IMG/VR virus record: IMGVR_UViG_3300025141_000006
Coordinates: 1-47,132 of that record
Reading direction: 5' to 3' (one strand)
DNA from: a virus
Length of the DNA: 47,132 bases
In this document: positions 1 to 7,799 of the stretch, piece after piece
Layout of the letters: each line of letters opens with the position of its first letter
How positions within the stretch are numbered: the stretch's first letter is position 1
Notes under the pieces: generated by a model
The model's input: the letters and a program-made list of their open reading frames with translations, nothing else
The model's database searches: none
What the model was told of the DNA's origin: nothing
Program-made: the position numbers and the translations under genes

Positions 1-127
1 AGGGTGTTCCGATTCGGACGATGATTCCGAAGAAGCGAAGAGCGGGAACCAGTTCTGTAGTACAGATCAAGAATTATTTTTTATGTAAGTTTTTTCCACA
101 CAAGAAGGGGACGACTTATGCGCACAC
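1..127. repeat. Terminal direct repeat, left copy (circular-assembly overlap)
   Basis: Bases 1-127 are identical to 47006-47132. The repeat lies inside the large terminase gene and the reading frame continues perfectly across the join. A repeat of exactly 127 bases is the overlap expected when an assembler with k-mer 127 closes a circle, so I read it as an assembly signature of a circular or circularly permuted molecule rather than a biological terminal repeat. Confidence 0.9.
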
Positions 128-1523
128 GGACGCTGATACGCGAAACATTTTCAAGATTGCGAAGCGTGTGCATGAGCATACTGGAAATGACGATGCTCAC
201 GTTGGGGCTACTAGCATACAGTTTCATCACGATTCTGTTTATGAGTGTCGCACTGCTGGTGGTCGTAGTGGCACTTCCCATGGTGACGATATTGATTATA
301 TGCACATTTCAGAAGTCGCTTATATCGAAAATGCGATGGAGACGGAGGGGGATGCGATTGGGGAGATGATTCAGGCGGTGATTTTTCAGCCTCACACGAT
401 GATTGATTTTGAGAGTACGGGTAGTGGTCCCATCGGCGATTTTTTTGATCGTTGCAACGCCGCTAAGGCGGGAGAGAGTAATGCCAAGTTGATATTTTTG
501 CCTTGGTATATTGATGATAATTATCGTTTGGAGCCGCCGAAGAAGTTCAAGATGACTGAGGATGAGATGGCCTTGGCGCGGAAGTATAGGTTGGATAGGG
601 GTCAGGTGTATTGGTTTCATTGCAAGCGTAAGGACTTTACGAACATGGGTAGTTTTCGTCGGAGTTACCCGACGAAGTACGAGGATTGTTTTGCGGTGGG
701 TGAGGGGTTGGTTTTCCCTCAGTATGACAGCGAGAAGAATCGTGGTGAGGCGAGTTTCGCAGGTGGTGTGACGTATCGTAGTATAGACTGGGGTGATACG
801 CGGGAGCATCCGTTTGTGTGTGTATGGTTGAAGCACTGGCCGGATCGGAGGCAGGGGTTTTTATTGAGTAAGAAGAACGGGTGTGACTTCATGGATGTGG
901 AGTTTCGGAGTTACAATCGGAAGGATAAGACGGGTTTACCGACGAAGAATACACGGGCTGACAATGATCATTCGTTGGATGCGTTACGGGCGATGGTGAT
1001 GAGCAGGCGGTTGACGGGTTTGGTGTGGGTATATCGGGTATGGACTGATGACGGGAAGTTGAGTCCGGAGGAGCGGGCATTGGAGATTCATCGGTTGAGT
1101 GGTTGGGAGTGTCCGGAGGGAGTTGCGGAGACTGATTTGTGGAGGTGGTATCGTGGTTTGAATGGAGAGGGGGTGGAGATCACGGTGGCGGACAGGGGCA
1201 GGCCGGACGCGATCCGGCAGTTCAATAAGTGGGGGATACCGACGATAGCGAATCGGAAACCTCCGAAGACTCGTCAGGGTGAGAAGGAGGACGGGATTTT
1301 TATGATCCAGGCGCTTCTCAGTGGCGGGAGTCCATTTGAGGCTCCGACTCGGAATGAGGGTAGGGAGGCGGCAGATCGGGTGGTTGCGGCATGGGAGCGT
1401 AAGCGGCCTGGGTTTGTGGATTTGATGGACGAGGAGATGGGCGAGATGGAGGAATTTCGGCGGGAGGAGCAGGCGGCGGTGATGGCGGAGCCGGACGAGT
1501 ATGCTCCGGATGGTTTTCAATGA
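1..1523 (+). CDS. terL: Large terminase subunit, C-terminal 507 residues (continues from 46831)
   Basis: This is the larger part of a 565-residue protein that starts at 46831 and crosses the circular join. It is the ATP-driven motor and headful nuclease that packages DNA into the prohead. Full-length numbering: a deviant Walker A (IPKKRRAGTSS, about 67-77), a Walker B-like segment (IDYMHISEVA, D157 and E163), then an RNase H-like nuclease domain. The nuclease acidic motifs are SIDWG (D321), DNDHSLDAL (D379, D381, D385) and ADRGRPD (D456). In ordinary terminases the DxxxDAL motif lies last, after the ADRGxPD-like strand. Here it comes before it, so the domain looks permuted. The stop at 1521-1523 lies in the loop of a 9-bp hairpin. 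Confidence 0.92.
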   Translation, partial: GVPIRTMIPKKRRAGTSSVVQIKNYFLCKFFPHKKGTTYAHTDADTRNIFKIAKRVHEHTGNDDAHVGATSIQFHHDSVYECRTAGGRSGTSHGDDIDYMHISEVAYIENAMETEGDAIGEMIQAVIFQPHTMIDFESTGSGPIGDFFDRCNAAKAGESNAKLIFLPWYIDDNYRLEPPKKFKMTEDEMALARKYRLDRGQVYWFHCKRKDFTNMGSFRRSYPTKYEDCFAVGEGLVFPQYDSEKNRGEASFAGGVTYRSIDWGDTREHPFVCVWLKHWPDRRQGFLLSKKNGCDFMDVEFRSYNRKDKTGLPTKNTRADNDHSLDALRAMVMSRRLTGLVWVYRVWTDDGKLSPEERALEIHRLSGWECPEGVAETDLWRWYRGLNGEGVEITVADRGRPDAIRQFNKWGIPTIANRKPPKTRQGEKEDGIFMIQALLSGGSPFEAPTRNEGREAADRVVAAWERKRPGFVDLMDEEMGEMEEFRREEQAAVMAEPDEYAPDGFQ

Positions 1524-1554
1524 AAACCATCTACTTTTTGCTGTAAACAGCAAA
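1510..1554 (+). terminator. Two hairpins at the terL stop, possible weak terminator
   Basis: ATGGTTTTC (1510-1518) pairs perfectly with GAAAACCAT (1522-1530) around a 3-base loop. The terL stop codon begins in that loop. The hairpin is followed by CTACTTTTT. A second perfect 8-bp hairpin, TTTGCTGT/ACAGCAAA, spans 1537-1554. The first could act as a weak intrinsic terminator. The function is inferred from structure only. Confidence 0.45.
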
Positions 1555-1583
1555 GAAGCGGATGGATATCAGTAGAGCGGAAA

Positions 1584-1721
1584 CGGAATAATTGTTTTGT
1601 TATTTATTCCTTTGGAAAAGTAAGTTTTCAAAAGATACAACTTGTTTAATAACAGATACTTACGGAACCAGTTGTTATCCAAAAGTAAGTCGGCGGAATA
1701 ATTAAAAGGGAATTATTCCGC
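1584..1721. repeat. Short direct and inverted repeats in the leader of the 1742 gene
   Basis: The 10-mer CGGAATAATT occurs at 1584-1593 and 1694-1703, and inverted at 1711-1720. The last two form an 11-bp perfect hairpin (1693-1703 with 1711-1721, 7-base loop) 20 bases before the start codon at 1742. The 10-mer AAAAGTAAGT occurs at 1616-1625 and again at 1681-1690. This AT-rich leader of about 200 bp at the start of the late module looks regulatory, for example operator sites or a structured leader. No clear -35/-10 pair was seen. Confidence 0.5.
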
Positions 1722-1741
1722 TCATTAATAGGAGATATAAA

Positions 1742-2017
1742 ATGGACAACACCACAACAAGTATCCTGCCGAAATCATGTGAATTGTGTTACCAATTGGC
1801 GACCAAAGAGTTATATGGCGTTGATTTGTGTGCGCGGTGTTATCTGGATCGGCGGTGTCAGATGGACAGTCCGTTTCAGCGATCGTATCCAATGTCCCCT
1901 CGAAGGTTCCCTTATTGGGATGATTTTGCCCCATACAACCCATATCCGAGTTGGACATATGGTCCGACTTGCGGGAAGACGACGACATTGCCCTTGTTTG
2001 GTCAGGCGATATGTTAA
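1742..2017 (+). CDS. Small zinc-binding protein, unknown function
   Basis: A 91-residue protein not recognised as a named family. The N-terminal part has a CELC pair (about residues 13-16) and a CARC pair (about 30-33), the spacing of a treble-clef or zinc-ribbon knuckle, so zinc binding is likely. The C-terminal half is rich in proline and aromatic residues (PYWDDFAPYNPYPSW). The start is well supported by AGGAG at 1730-1734, seven bases upstream. It is the first gene after the terminase and its leader carries inverted repeats. A small DNA- or protein-binding regulator or accessory protein is possible; nothing in the sequence decides. Confidence 0.65.
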   Translation: MDNTTTSILPKSCELCYQLATKELYGVDLCARCYLDRRCQMDSPFQRSYPMSPRRFPYWDDFAPYNPYPSWTYGPTCGKTTTLPLFGQAIC

Positions 2018-2070
2018 CAAGACGTTTACCGGGGGCCGTTTTACAGGTGTTGGCGGCACGCTTTCGGGCG

Positions 2071-2109
2071 GGGGCGGGTTTGACAAGCCCGCCCTGCCCC
2101 GGCTTTTTT
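2071..2109 (+). terminator. GC-rich hairpin with T-run
   Basis: GGGCGGG (2072-2078) pairs with CCCGCCC (2088-2094) and is followed after a short C-rich stretch by TTTTTT (2104-2109). It lies between the zinc-protein gene and the next small gene. The T-run is about nine bases from the inner stem, so strength is uncertain. Confidence 0.55.
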
Positions 2110-2121
2110 GAAAGGGATGGT

Positions 2122-2343
2122 ATGTTTCAAACAAAAAACAACCTTGCATTCGTTCCCGTCAACACTGACCAGAAGGTCATTGGACTCCAAGCCCCTGACG
2201 AAGACGGGAATATGCACACATTGTATCTGGATGAGCAGATGGTCACTTATCTGTTGACGCAGTTTTTTGATGTCGACGGGTTGGCTCATCATCTTAAAAT
2301 TCATTCAAGCGGTAAGTACCAAGTAAGCAATAAGCGATGGTAA
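2122..2343 (+). CDS. Hypothetical protein, 73 aa
   Basis: A small soluble protein of unknown function, starting MFQTKNNLAFVPVN. The start at 2122 was chosen because an AAAGGGA element lies just upstream and because the frame before it runs through the hairpin terminator. No motif was recognised. The stop is 14 bases upstream of the oxidoreductase start, so the two genes are likely co-transcribed. Confidence 0.55.
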   Translation: MFQTKNNLAFVPVNTDQKVIGLQAPDEDGNMHTLYLDEQMVTYLLTQFFDVDGLAHHLKIHSSGKYQVSNKRW

Positions 2344-2357
2344 AAAGGAGAACCAAA

Positions 2358-3449
2358 ATGGATGAGCAAAAAGACCCAATCAGGGTGGTATTGGTGGGAT
2401 GTGGGAATTGGGGATCGAAGTTGCTGTTGAAGATGCTGGATATGTCCGATATTCAGGTCGCAGGGGTGATTGATCCGGTGGAGGGGCGTTTGGCCGAGGT
2501 GGCGAAGTTGGTCGACAGCCAGCGTGGAAAGCCTAAAGTGCGGAAAATCACGCAGTATTTGGATTCAATAGATGCATTATCATTATGGGATAGCGTAGAC
2601 GCCTTAGTTATTGCTAGCCCAAGCGAAAACCACCTCATATGGGCGGAATTTGGTATTAATGAAGGCAAGCATGTTTTTGTTGAAAAACCAATAACAAAGT
2701 CTTTGGCTGAGTCCATTCAGCTTCAGAAAACCCAACTCCGAAGGGTTATGGCTGGGAAACCTGACAAGGTCTTCATGGTGGGTCATGTCACTCATTATGA
2801 TCCTGGGGTGGCGAAGTTTTTCGAGCAGATACATAGTGTTGTAGTGCCGAAGGGTCCGGTCAGGATTACTCGTTCGGGGCGATGGATGGGCGATCAGCAG
2901 CGGTTTGATTTCAGTAAGGAGGGTGCTGAGTCATTTTCTGATATCTGGTGGGCGTTGGCTCCGCATGATGTGAGCAGCATGTTATTTCACATGGGCGTGC
3001 CGGATAAGAGTGGTGTTTTGTTGTATTCTGACGGTCGGGTGCAAGGGACATTCAAGATCGGCAGTCGGGATGTGTCGTTGACAGTATATAGGAGTGATGA
3101 AGAGCGGGTTCGGATGTACGAGGTGGATACGGACAAGGGGCCGGTGGTTTACGACCAGTTGACCGGCGAGTTTCGGGGTTTTCAGAAGGGTGATTTGGGT
3201 GAGAAGGTATCGTTTGGTCAATACGATTCATTGCGATTGGAGTTGCGTGAGTTTGTGAAATGCATTCGATTGGGCAAGCAGCCCGAGACAGGTCTTCAGC
3301 AGGGTTTAGACACAGTTCGCTGGTTGGAGCGGGTATCGGACGATATTTCGCTTGCTTTGTATGGGAATGGTGACCATAATTCAGAAGACACCTTGACTGA
3401 GCCTGTTTTTGTCGACGGGACCAAAGAAGCGGACGATAACAATGTCTGA
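2358..3449 (+). CDS. Gfo/Idh/MocA-family NAD(P)-dependent oxidoreductase
   Basis: A 363-residue protein of the usual length for the Gfo/Idh/MocA family, which oxidises or reduces a sugar hydroxyl with NAD(P). The N-terminal Rossmann fold has VLVGCGNWG (G14, G16, G19). The family EKP motif is present (VEKPITKS, E109-K110-P111) with its catalytic lysine. The C-terminal domain has the downstream D195 and H203-D204 in an IWWALAPHD segment. The overall pattern resembles nucleotide-sugar dehydrogenases of O-antigen synthesis such as the WlbA type, but the substrate cannot be read. The start at 2358 follows AAAAGGAGAACC. The stop overlaps the next start by 8 bases. Such an enzyme inside a virion module is unusual, and it may supply a sugar for surface or virion glycosylation. 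Confidence 0.88.
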   Translation: MDEQKDPIRVVLVGCGNWGSKLLLKMLDMSDIQVAGVIDPVEGRLAEVAKLVDSQRGKPKVRKITQYLDSIDALSLWDSVDALVIASPSENHLIWAEFGINEGKHVFVEKPITKSLAESIQLQKTQLRRVMAGKPDKVFMVGHVTHYDPGVAKFFEQIHSVVVPKGPVRITRSGRWMGDQQRFDFSKEGAESFSDIWWALAPHDVSSMLFHMGVPDKSGVLLYSDGRVQGTFKIGSRDVSLTVYRSDEERVRMYEVDTDKGPVVYDQLTGEFRGFQKGDLGEKVSFGQYDSLRLELREFVKCIRLGKQPETGLQQGLDTVRWLERVSDDISLALYGNGDHNSEDTLTEPVFVDGTKEADDNNV

Positions 3450-3861
3450 TCCTAATTATCCAACCGGTTTTGTGGGACATGCGAGGGATTTGAGTGGTAA
3501 TATAAAATCAGCAGATTTAAGCAGTCAAACAGTAATGATTGATGCTCAGACCCCACTGAACGAGCGATCCCAGATTTTCATCACTGACATATTAATTACT
3601 GTGGCAGCAGGAACCGCCGCTGGTTCCATTCGTATTTTCGCTTCAAACAATGCAGCGAAAGTGGATACCAAAAACTTTGATATATTAGCTGCTCATTACG
3701 GTGGTGCTGCCAGCGTGGAGCCGACTATCATTTCAGTCAGTTACCCGATGCACAAACGGGTCTATCCAACAGATAATGGAACTAATGATCGTGTTATCGT
3801 TCTTTCTTCAGGGGCGCATGAGATGACTGTTTCATGGAGTGCTTACGCAGTACCACTATGA
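3442..3861 (+). CDS. Probable small structural protein
   Basis: A 139-residue protein of unknown family, overlapping the oxidoreductase stop by 8 bases. It is predicted rich in beta strands with alternating hydrophobic residues (QIFITDILITVAAG, RVIVLSSGAHEMTVSWSA) and has no signal peptide or membrane segment. Its composition resembles the small beta-sandwich proteins elsewhere in this virion module (13706 and 9148). A head decoration or neck protein is a guess from context. Confidence 0.6.
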   Translation: MSDPNYPTGFVGHARDLSGNIKSADLSSQTVMIDAQTPLNERSQIFITDILITVAAGTAAGSIRIFASNNAAKVDTKNFDILAAHYGGAASVEPTIISVSYPMHKRVYPTDNGTNDRVIVLSSGAHEMTVSWSAYAVPL

Positions 3862-4352
3862 TTGAATTAAGTTGGTCATTTATAGCGTATTTAACGGTCA
3901 CTCATTTGACGGTGGCGGCGATCGTGTGGTGGTTGATGGAGCAACGGACCCCACCTGACGCCAAGGTCAACAAGAAACTGTTGGGCATCATGGAACGGTC
4001 GATGACCATCAGTTTAGCCAACAGTAAATTACAGAACGAACAGAGCCAGAAAGCGTTGGAGCGGGCGGCGAGTATTTCGGTGGGCAATGCCCGCGTCAGC
4101 GCCAAGCATTCCGACTCTCTGGCGAAACAGTTGAATCGCTCCAAGACTCCTGTTGTAGTAGGTGGTAACGGTCGGGTTCCGCATCGAAACTCATCCTTGG
4201 ATGCTCTTTCCATGCAGGAACCCGCCGTTACTACCATAGAAACGGAGTTGGAGGAGGATCGAATTCGCCAGGAGAACGAGGCGCGTCTGCGTTTAGCGGA
4301 AGCGGAAGGTCGTTCACTGGTCGATCCAACCGAGGCAACGGAACCGGGGTAA
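3858..4352 (+). CDS. Membrane-anchored protein with N-terminal transmembrane helix
   Basis: A 164-residue protein translationally coupled to the previous gene through an ATGA overlap at 3858. Residues about 8-26 (FIAYLTVTHLTVAAIVWWLM) form one hydrophobic helix. The rest is charged and probably helical, with a Glu/Arg-rich coiled-coil-like end (ELEEDRIRQENEARLRLAEAE). It sits directly before the portal gene. No family was recognised. It could be a membrane-associated assembly or ejection factor, or an accessory inner-membrane protein. Confidence 0.6.
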   Translation: MIELSWSFIAYLTVTHLTVAAIVWWLMEQRTPPDAKVNKKLLGIMERSMTISLANSKLQNEQSQKALERAASISVGNARVSAKHSDSLAKQLNRSKTPVVVGGNGRVPHRNSSLDALSMQEPAVTTIETELEEDRIRQENEARLRLAEAEGRSLVDPTEATEPG

Positions 4353-4355
4353 CAC

Positions 4356-6761
4356 ATGGCGTTTGAAGATCAGCCCACCGGGGTAACAAGTTCGATTGAG
4401 GATACCGATTGGAGTGATCCGAAACAGGTTGCACGGGCGGCTCGGATGATCACTGCCGAGGATCAGTATAAACGTGACGCCGAAACGGCGGCGCAGATCA
4501 ACATCGAGTTTGTCGCTGGCAACCAGCATTTGAAGTGGAACAAAGCCAAGCGTCAGATGGAGCGGGACTATTCAAGACCTGCTGGCACAATTATCAGAAC
4601 CGACAATAGAATTCGACCGGCATTGATTCAACGGGCGTCAAGGTTGACGCGGCGTGATTCGGTGTGGTCGTTACCGCCTGATTCGGACGACGCCAGCGAT
4701 GTGGTGGCGGCGCGGGTCGGTACGGATGTATTGAAGTATTATTATCTGCACGGGTTAAAGATGCCCGCAGTTATAAGGAAGGCGATCAACTGGGCAGAGA
4801 TGTCGAAGGTGGCATTTTTCTGTCCGATGTGGGACGCCAATGCGGGTGAGGATATTGAGGTCACGCCGAACGACTTGACGCCGTTTGGTTTTGATCAGCC
4901 GTTGGAGCAGCAGGACGATTTCACCCAACAGGGGCGGGACAGATTCGCCGAACTGTTTGGAGAGGATCAGTTGTTACAGGGTCAGGTAGACCGCAAGGCT
5001 GGCGATGTGGCGATGGATGTCGCCAACATATTTGAGATTGATTGGTGGCCGTTCGACATTATTGATTTCAAAGACGCTGCGGTGATGACTCGCAAGCGTC
5101 ACCGGACGAACACTGAGATTGCGATGCAGTTGGGTGTTGATCTGGAAGAGGCCAAGCGGATTGCCGGTGCGTCGTCAAAAAGAGAAGACTACCGTCGCCG
5201 GTTAAACAACAATTCTCAGGCGAATGATTCATTGGATTATGTGACCGGTTCGGTTCCTCATCATGAAGACGAGGAAGGCGCTCAGGTCATTGAGGTGTAT
5301 CACTGTGACGACCCGTTTGTCCCTGGTGGATTGAGCGCGATCGTGATCGGCGACATGGCGTACAAGATGGGTCCGTTGCCGTTGAGTCAAACCAAGAGAA
5401 TCCCGATCGTACCTTTATTGGACAGTCCGATCGAGGGCAAGTTGTTAGGCACTTGTGAAGTGGATCAGTTGCGGAGTATGCAACAGGAAGCGAATCAGGT
5501 ATTGAGCGACGAAGCGAACCACCGCAAGAACATGACTCACCATACGGTTGTCAGGTTCGTGGGTGACGGCATGAACCGCAAGGATTTCCAGCGGGTGGCG
5601 GGTAAGATCCCTGTCTGTGCCGATCCTGGGTTAATGCCCCAAGTGTTGCGTCGTCCGGAGATGGGTTCTGATGGCAAGTTCGCGTATGAGCGTGCCGGTC
5701 AGGCGATGGCGGATCAGAGTGGGGTCAGTAATGTTGATCTGGGTAATCCGAGTGGCAGTGGCATTAAGTCCGGAGTTGCGATCGCGGAAGTGAAAGAGAT
5801 CAGTGATTTGCGGATGTTGACCCTGGCATCGCAGTTAGATGAATCGGTATCGGAAGTGGGATCGATGATCCTTGAATTCCTGGCGTTGAATCTGGTTGAC
5901 GAGAAGGTGGTATGGTTGATCGGGGAGAATAATCGCAAGGAGACAGTGAAGTTCAACGGCGAGACATTATTTCCTATTGCGTTTACCGGTCAGAACAATC
6001 CAGCGCTGGTTCATGTGAATTCATTCAGAAATTTACCCAGTAGTAAAGGTCAGTTGTTTGCAACGGTCGAGGCGTTGACCGGCGGGCAACCGATTCTTGA
6101 TCCTGTCGGGGATCGGGCTTTTATTTCTAGGGCGTTGGGTCTGGGAGAGGATTTGAGTAACCGGTTGGATCGCGGGCGTCAGGACGAGGCGATCGCTGAG
6201 AGCGAGCAGACTATCTGGACGAACGGGGGGCAAGTGGGGATGCCCAACCAGACCGATGACAATCAGGTTCATCTGAGGTTAATGAAGAAGTGGATGAGTT
6301 CCGAGCAGTATCGTCAGGTCGCTTCAACCAATCCGGAGATCGCTCAGGAGATCAATGAGCATTATCACATGCATGAAGTGGGTGTGTTAAAAGAGCAGTT
6401 AAAGGTTGAGTATTTGAAGCGAGAGGCCGATTTGGCGTTGTATCAGGAGACGGTGGCGCGGAAATTACAGGCGGCGCAGCAGTCAGCGATGCAGGCGGCA
6501 GCTCAGGGCGGTGATCCGCAACAGGTATTAGAGGATCGGGTAGCAGAGATCAAGATGATGTTCCCTGGTCCATTGTTTGCGGTCAGCGGCGGCGATTCGG
6601 ACGGCGGGATGCAGGAGACTGAAGGTGGAGATAGAGGGAAGCCGATCCCCGACGCCAAAGCGCCCAAACAGGGTGACGAGAAGAGAAAAGGTAAGGGTGG
6701 TGCGAGGCTGATTTCACAAGGACCGAGACAACCGGTCACCGGCCAGACTCAACCAGCGTAA
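4356..6761 (+). CDS. Portal protein
   Basis: An 801-residue protein with the features of a large podovirus-type portal, the dodecameric ring at the head vertex through which DNA is packaged and ejected. It lies between terminase and scaffold, as expected. The N-terminal third has the wing and clip type pattern (EDQYKRDAETAAQINIEF, RPALIQRASRLTRRDS). The middle has a long helical stem-like region and a glutamine-rich crown segment follows (QAAQQSAMQAAAQGG, about residue 710). The C-terminal tail is low complexity, glycine/lysine rich. The start at 4356 lies three bases after the previous stop with only a weak purine stretch before it. Confidence 0.82.
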   Translation: MAFEDQPTGVTSSIEDTDWSDPKQVARAARMITAEDQYKRDAETAAQINIEFVAGNQHLKWNKAKRQMERDYSRPAGTIIRTDNRIRPALIQRASRLTRRDSVWSLPPDSDDASDVVAARVGTDVLKYYYLHGLKMPAVIRKAINWAEMSKVAFFCPMWDANAGEDIEVTPNDLTPFGFDQPLEQQDDFTQQGRDRFAELFGEDQLLQGQVDRKAGDVAMDVANIFEIDWWPFDIIDFKDAAVMTRKRHRTNTEIAMQLGVDLEEAKRIAGASSKREDYRRRLNNNSQANDSLDYVTGSVPHHEDEEGAQVIEVYHCDDPFVPGGLSAIVIGDMAYKMGPLPLSQTKRIPIVPLLDSPIEGKLLGTCEVDQLRSMQQEANQVLSDEANHRKNMTHHTVVRFVGDGMNRKDFQRVAGKIPVCADPGLMPQVLRRPEMGSDGKFAYERAGQAMADQSGVSNVDLGNPSGSGIKSGVAIAEVKEISDLRMLTLASQLDESVSEVGSMILEFLALNLVDEKVVWLIGENNRKETVKFNGETLFPIAFTGQNNPALVHVNSFRNLPSSKGQLFATVEALTGGQPILDPVGDRAFISRALGLGEDLSNRLDRGRQDEAIAESEQTIWTNGGQVGMPNQTDDNQVHLRLMKKWMSSEQYRQVASTNPEIAQEINEHYHMHEVGVLKEQLKVEYLKREADLALYQETVARKLQAAQQSAMQAAAQGGDPQQVLEDRVAEIKMMFPGPLFAVSGGDSDGGMQETEGGDRGKPIPDAKAPKQGDEKRKGKGGARLISQGPRQPVTGQTQPA

Positions 6762-6780
6762 TTTTTTTAATATTTTATCC

Positions 6781-6809
6781 TTGACAGGATTTCAGGGATT
6801 CGCTAAAAA
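6781..6809 (+). promoter_or_regulatory. Sigma70-type promoter upstream of the scaffold gene
   Basis: TTGACA at 6781-6786, a 17-base spacer, and TAAAAA at 6804-6809 (four of six matches to TATAAT). It lies in the 138-bp gap between portal and scaffold and could boost expression of scaffold and capsid. The -35 box is perfect and the -10 box is weak. Confidence 0.5.
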
Positions 6810-6899
6810 CCAATAGTAACACCTCTGGGTAAGTCAACCCAACGCTCCAACACCTTTAAAATTAAGGCGTTTGTCCCGCCGTCTCTTCGAGGTTTCAAT

Positions 6900-7784
6900 A
6901 TGTCGCTTGTCGATGACTCGCAGGATCAGGCCCAGGGTGAAATTGATTTTTCAGCCGGTAAGTCAGGACAGATTCAGCCGATCGACGACGGTTCCACTCT
7001 GGAGCCGGAAGAACTTAACACGGGTCCAGTTCAAGCAGAGGAGCCGGTTGTTGAGGAAGCGCAGACCGAGGTAGAAACCGAACAGGTTGAAGCCGAACCT
7101 GTCGCCGAAACCACCCCCGATTACGAACAGTATTTCCAGAACCAGAACGCCCAGATGCAGCAGATGGGCGAATACATGCAGACGCTGGGCAACGAGATTC
7201 AATCTCTCCGACAGCCAGCCCCGGCGGCAGAAGTTGAACCAGAGCCGGAAGAAGTTGACGACGCATGGTTGCGTAAGCGGATCGGCAAACTGGAACAACA
7301 AGTTAACAGTACTGCCAATGGTGTTGACGGGTTAAACGGCACGATCGCCGGAATCCAGAGTAACGCCGCGTACAACAACGTCGTCACTAATACCGCCTCC
7401 ACCATTCAAAAAGTTATCGCCAACCACCCGCAGACCAAAGGTGAGAACAATGCTCTCGCCAATGCGTTACAGCAGGAGTTGGCTGAGAAAATCCTTCCGT
7501 TGATCGACGCGCGGAAGGCTGATGGATCAATCGTCAATGTGACAGCCCAGAATGTGACCCAGGAAGTGAACAGCCAGTTCGCCAAAGCGTTGAAGCGTTT
7601 TGGCCCATTGGTGGCAAATGCCAGGATCGCTCAGACCGAGCAGCGTGAAGTCAACGCTGCTAAGGCGATCGGTTCTCCCGGTGGGCGAAAACCGAAGGCT
7701 TCAAAGAAGCCTGACAAAACGCTCGACATCGACCACATGGCTGATGAGTTCGCCAGTGCCTATGAGGAACTTGGCGGGAATTAA
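6900..7784 (+). CDS. Scaffolding protein
   Basis: A 294-residue acidic, glutamine-rich helical protein directly before the major capsid gene, the classic position and composition of an internal scaffold that templates prohead assembly. The N-terminal half is very rich in Glu, Pro, Val and Gln (EEPVVEEAQTEVETEQVEAE). A coiled-coil region follows (YFQNQNAQMQQMGEYMQTL and KRIGKLEQQVNS). The C-terminus has a basic stretch (GGRKPKASKKPDK) typical of capsid-binding tails, then a short acidic helix. The start at 6900 follows GAGG a few bases upstream. Confidence 0.8.
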   Translation: MSLVDDSQDQAQGEIDFSAGKSGQIQPIDDGSTLEPEELNTGPVQAEEPVVEEAQTEVETEQVEAEPVAETTPDYEQYFQNQNAQMQQMGEYMQTLGNEIQSLRQPAPAAEVEPEPEEVDDAWLRKRIGKLEQQVNSTANGVDGLNGTIAGIQSNAAYNNVVTNTASTIQKVIANHPQTKGENNALANALQQELAEKILPLIDARKADGSIVNVTAQNVTQEVNSQFAKALKRFGPLVANARIAQTEQREVNAAKAIGSPGGRKPKASKKPDKTLDIDHMADEFASAYEELGGN

Positions 7785-7799
7785 TAAGGAATTATACCA

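Noticed and set aside
1-127. True direct terminal repeat of a linear virion genome
   Set aside because: Length of exactly 127 fits an assembly k-mer, the repeat lies within terL and the frame crosses the join. Real terminal repeats of this kind normally fall between genes; read data would settle it.
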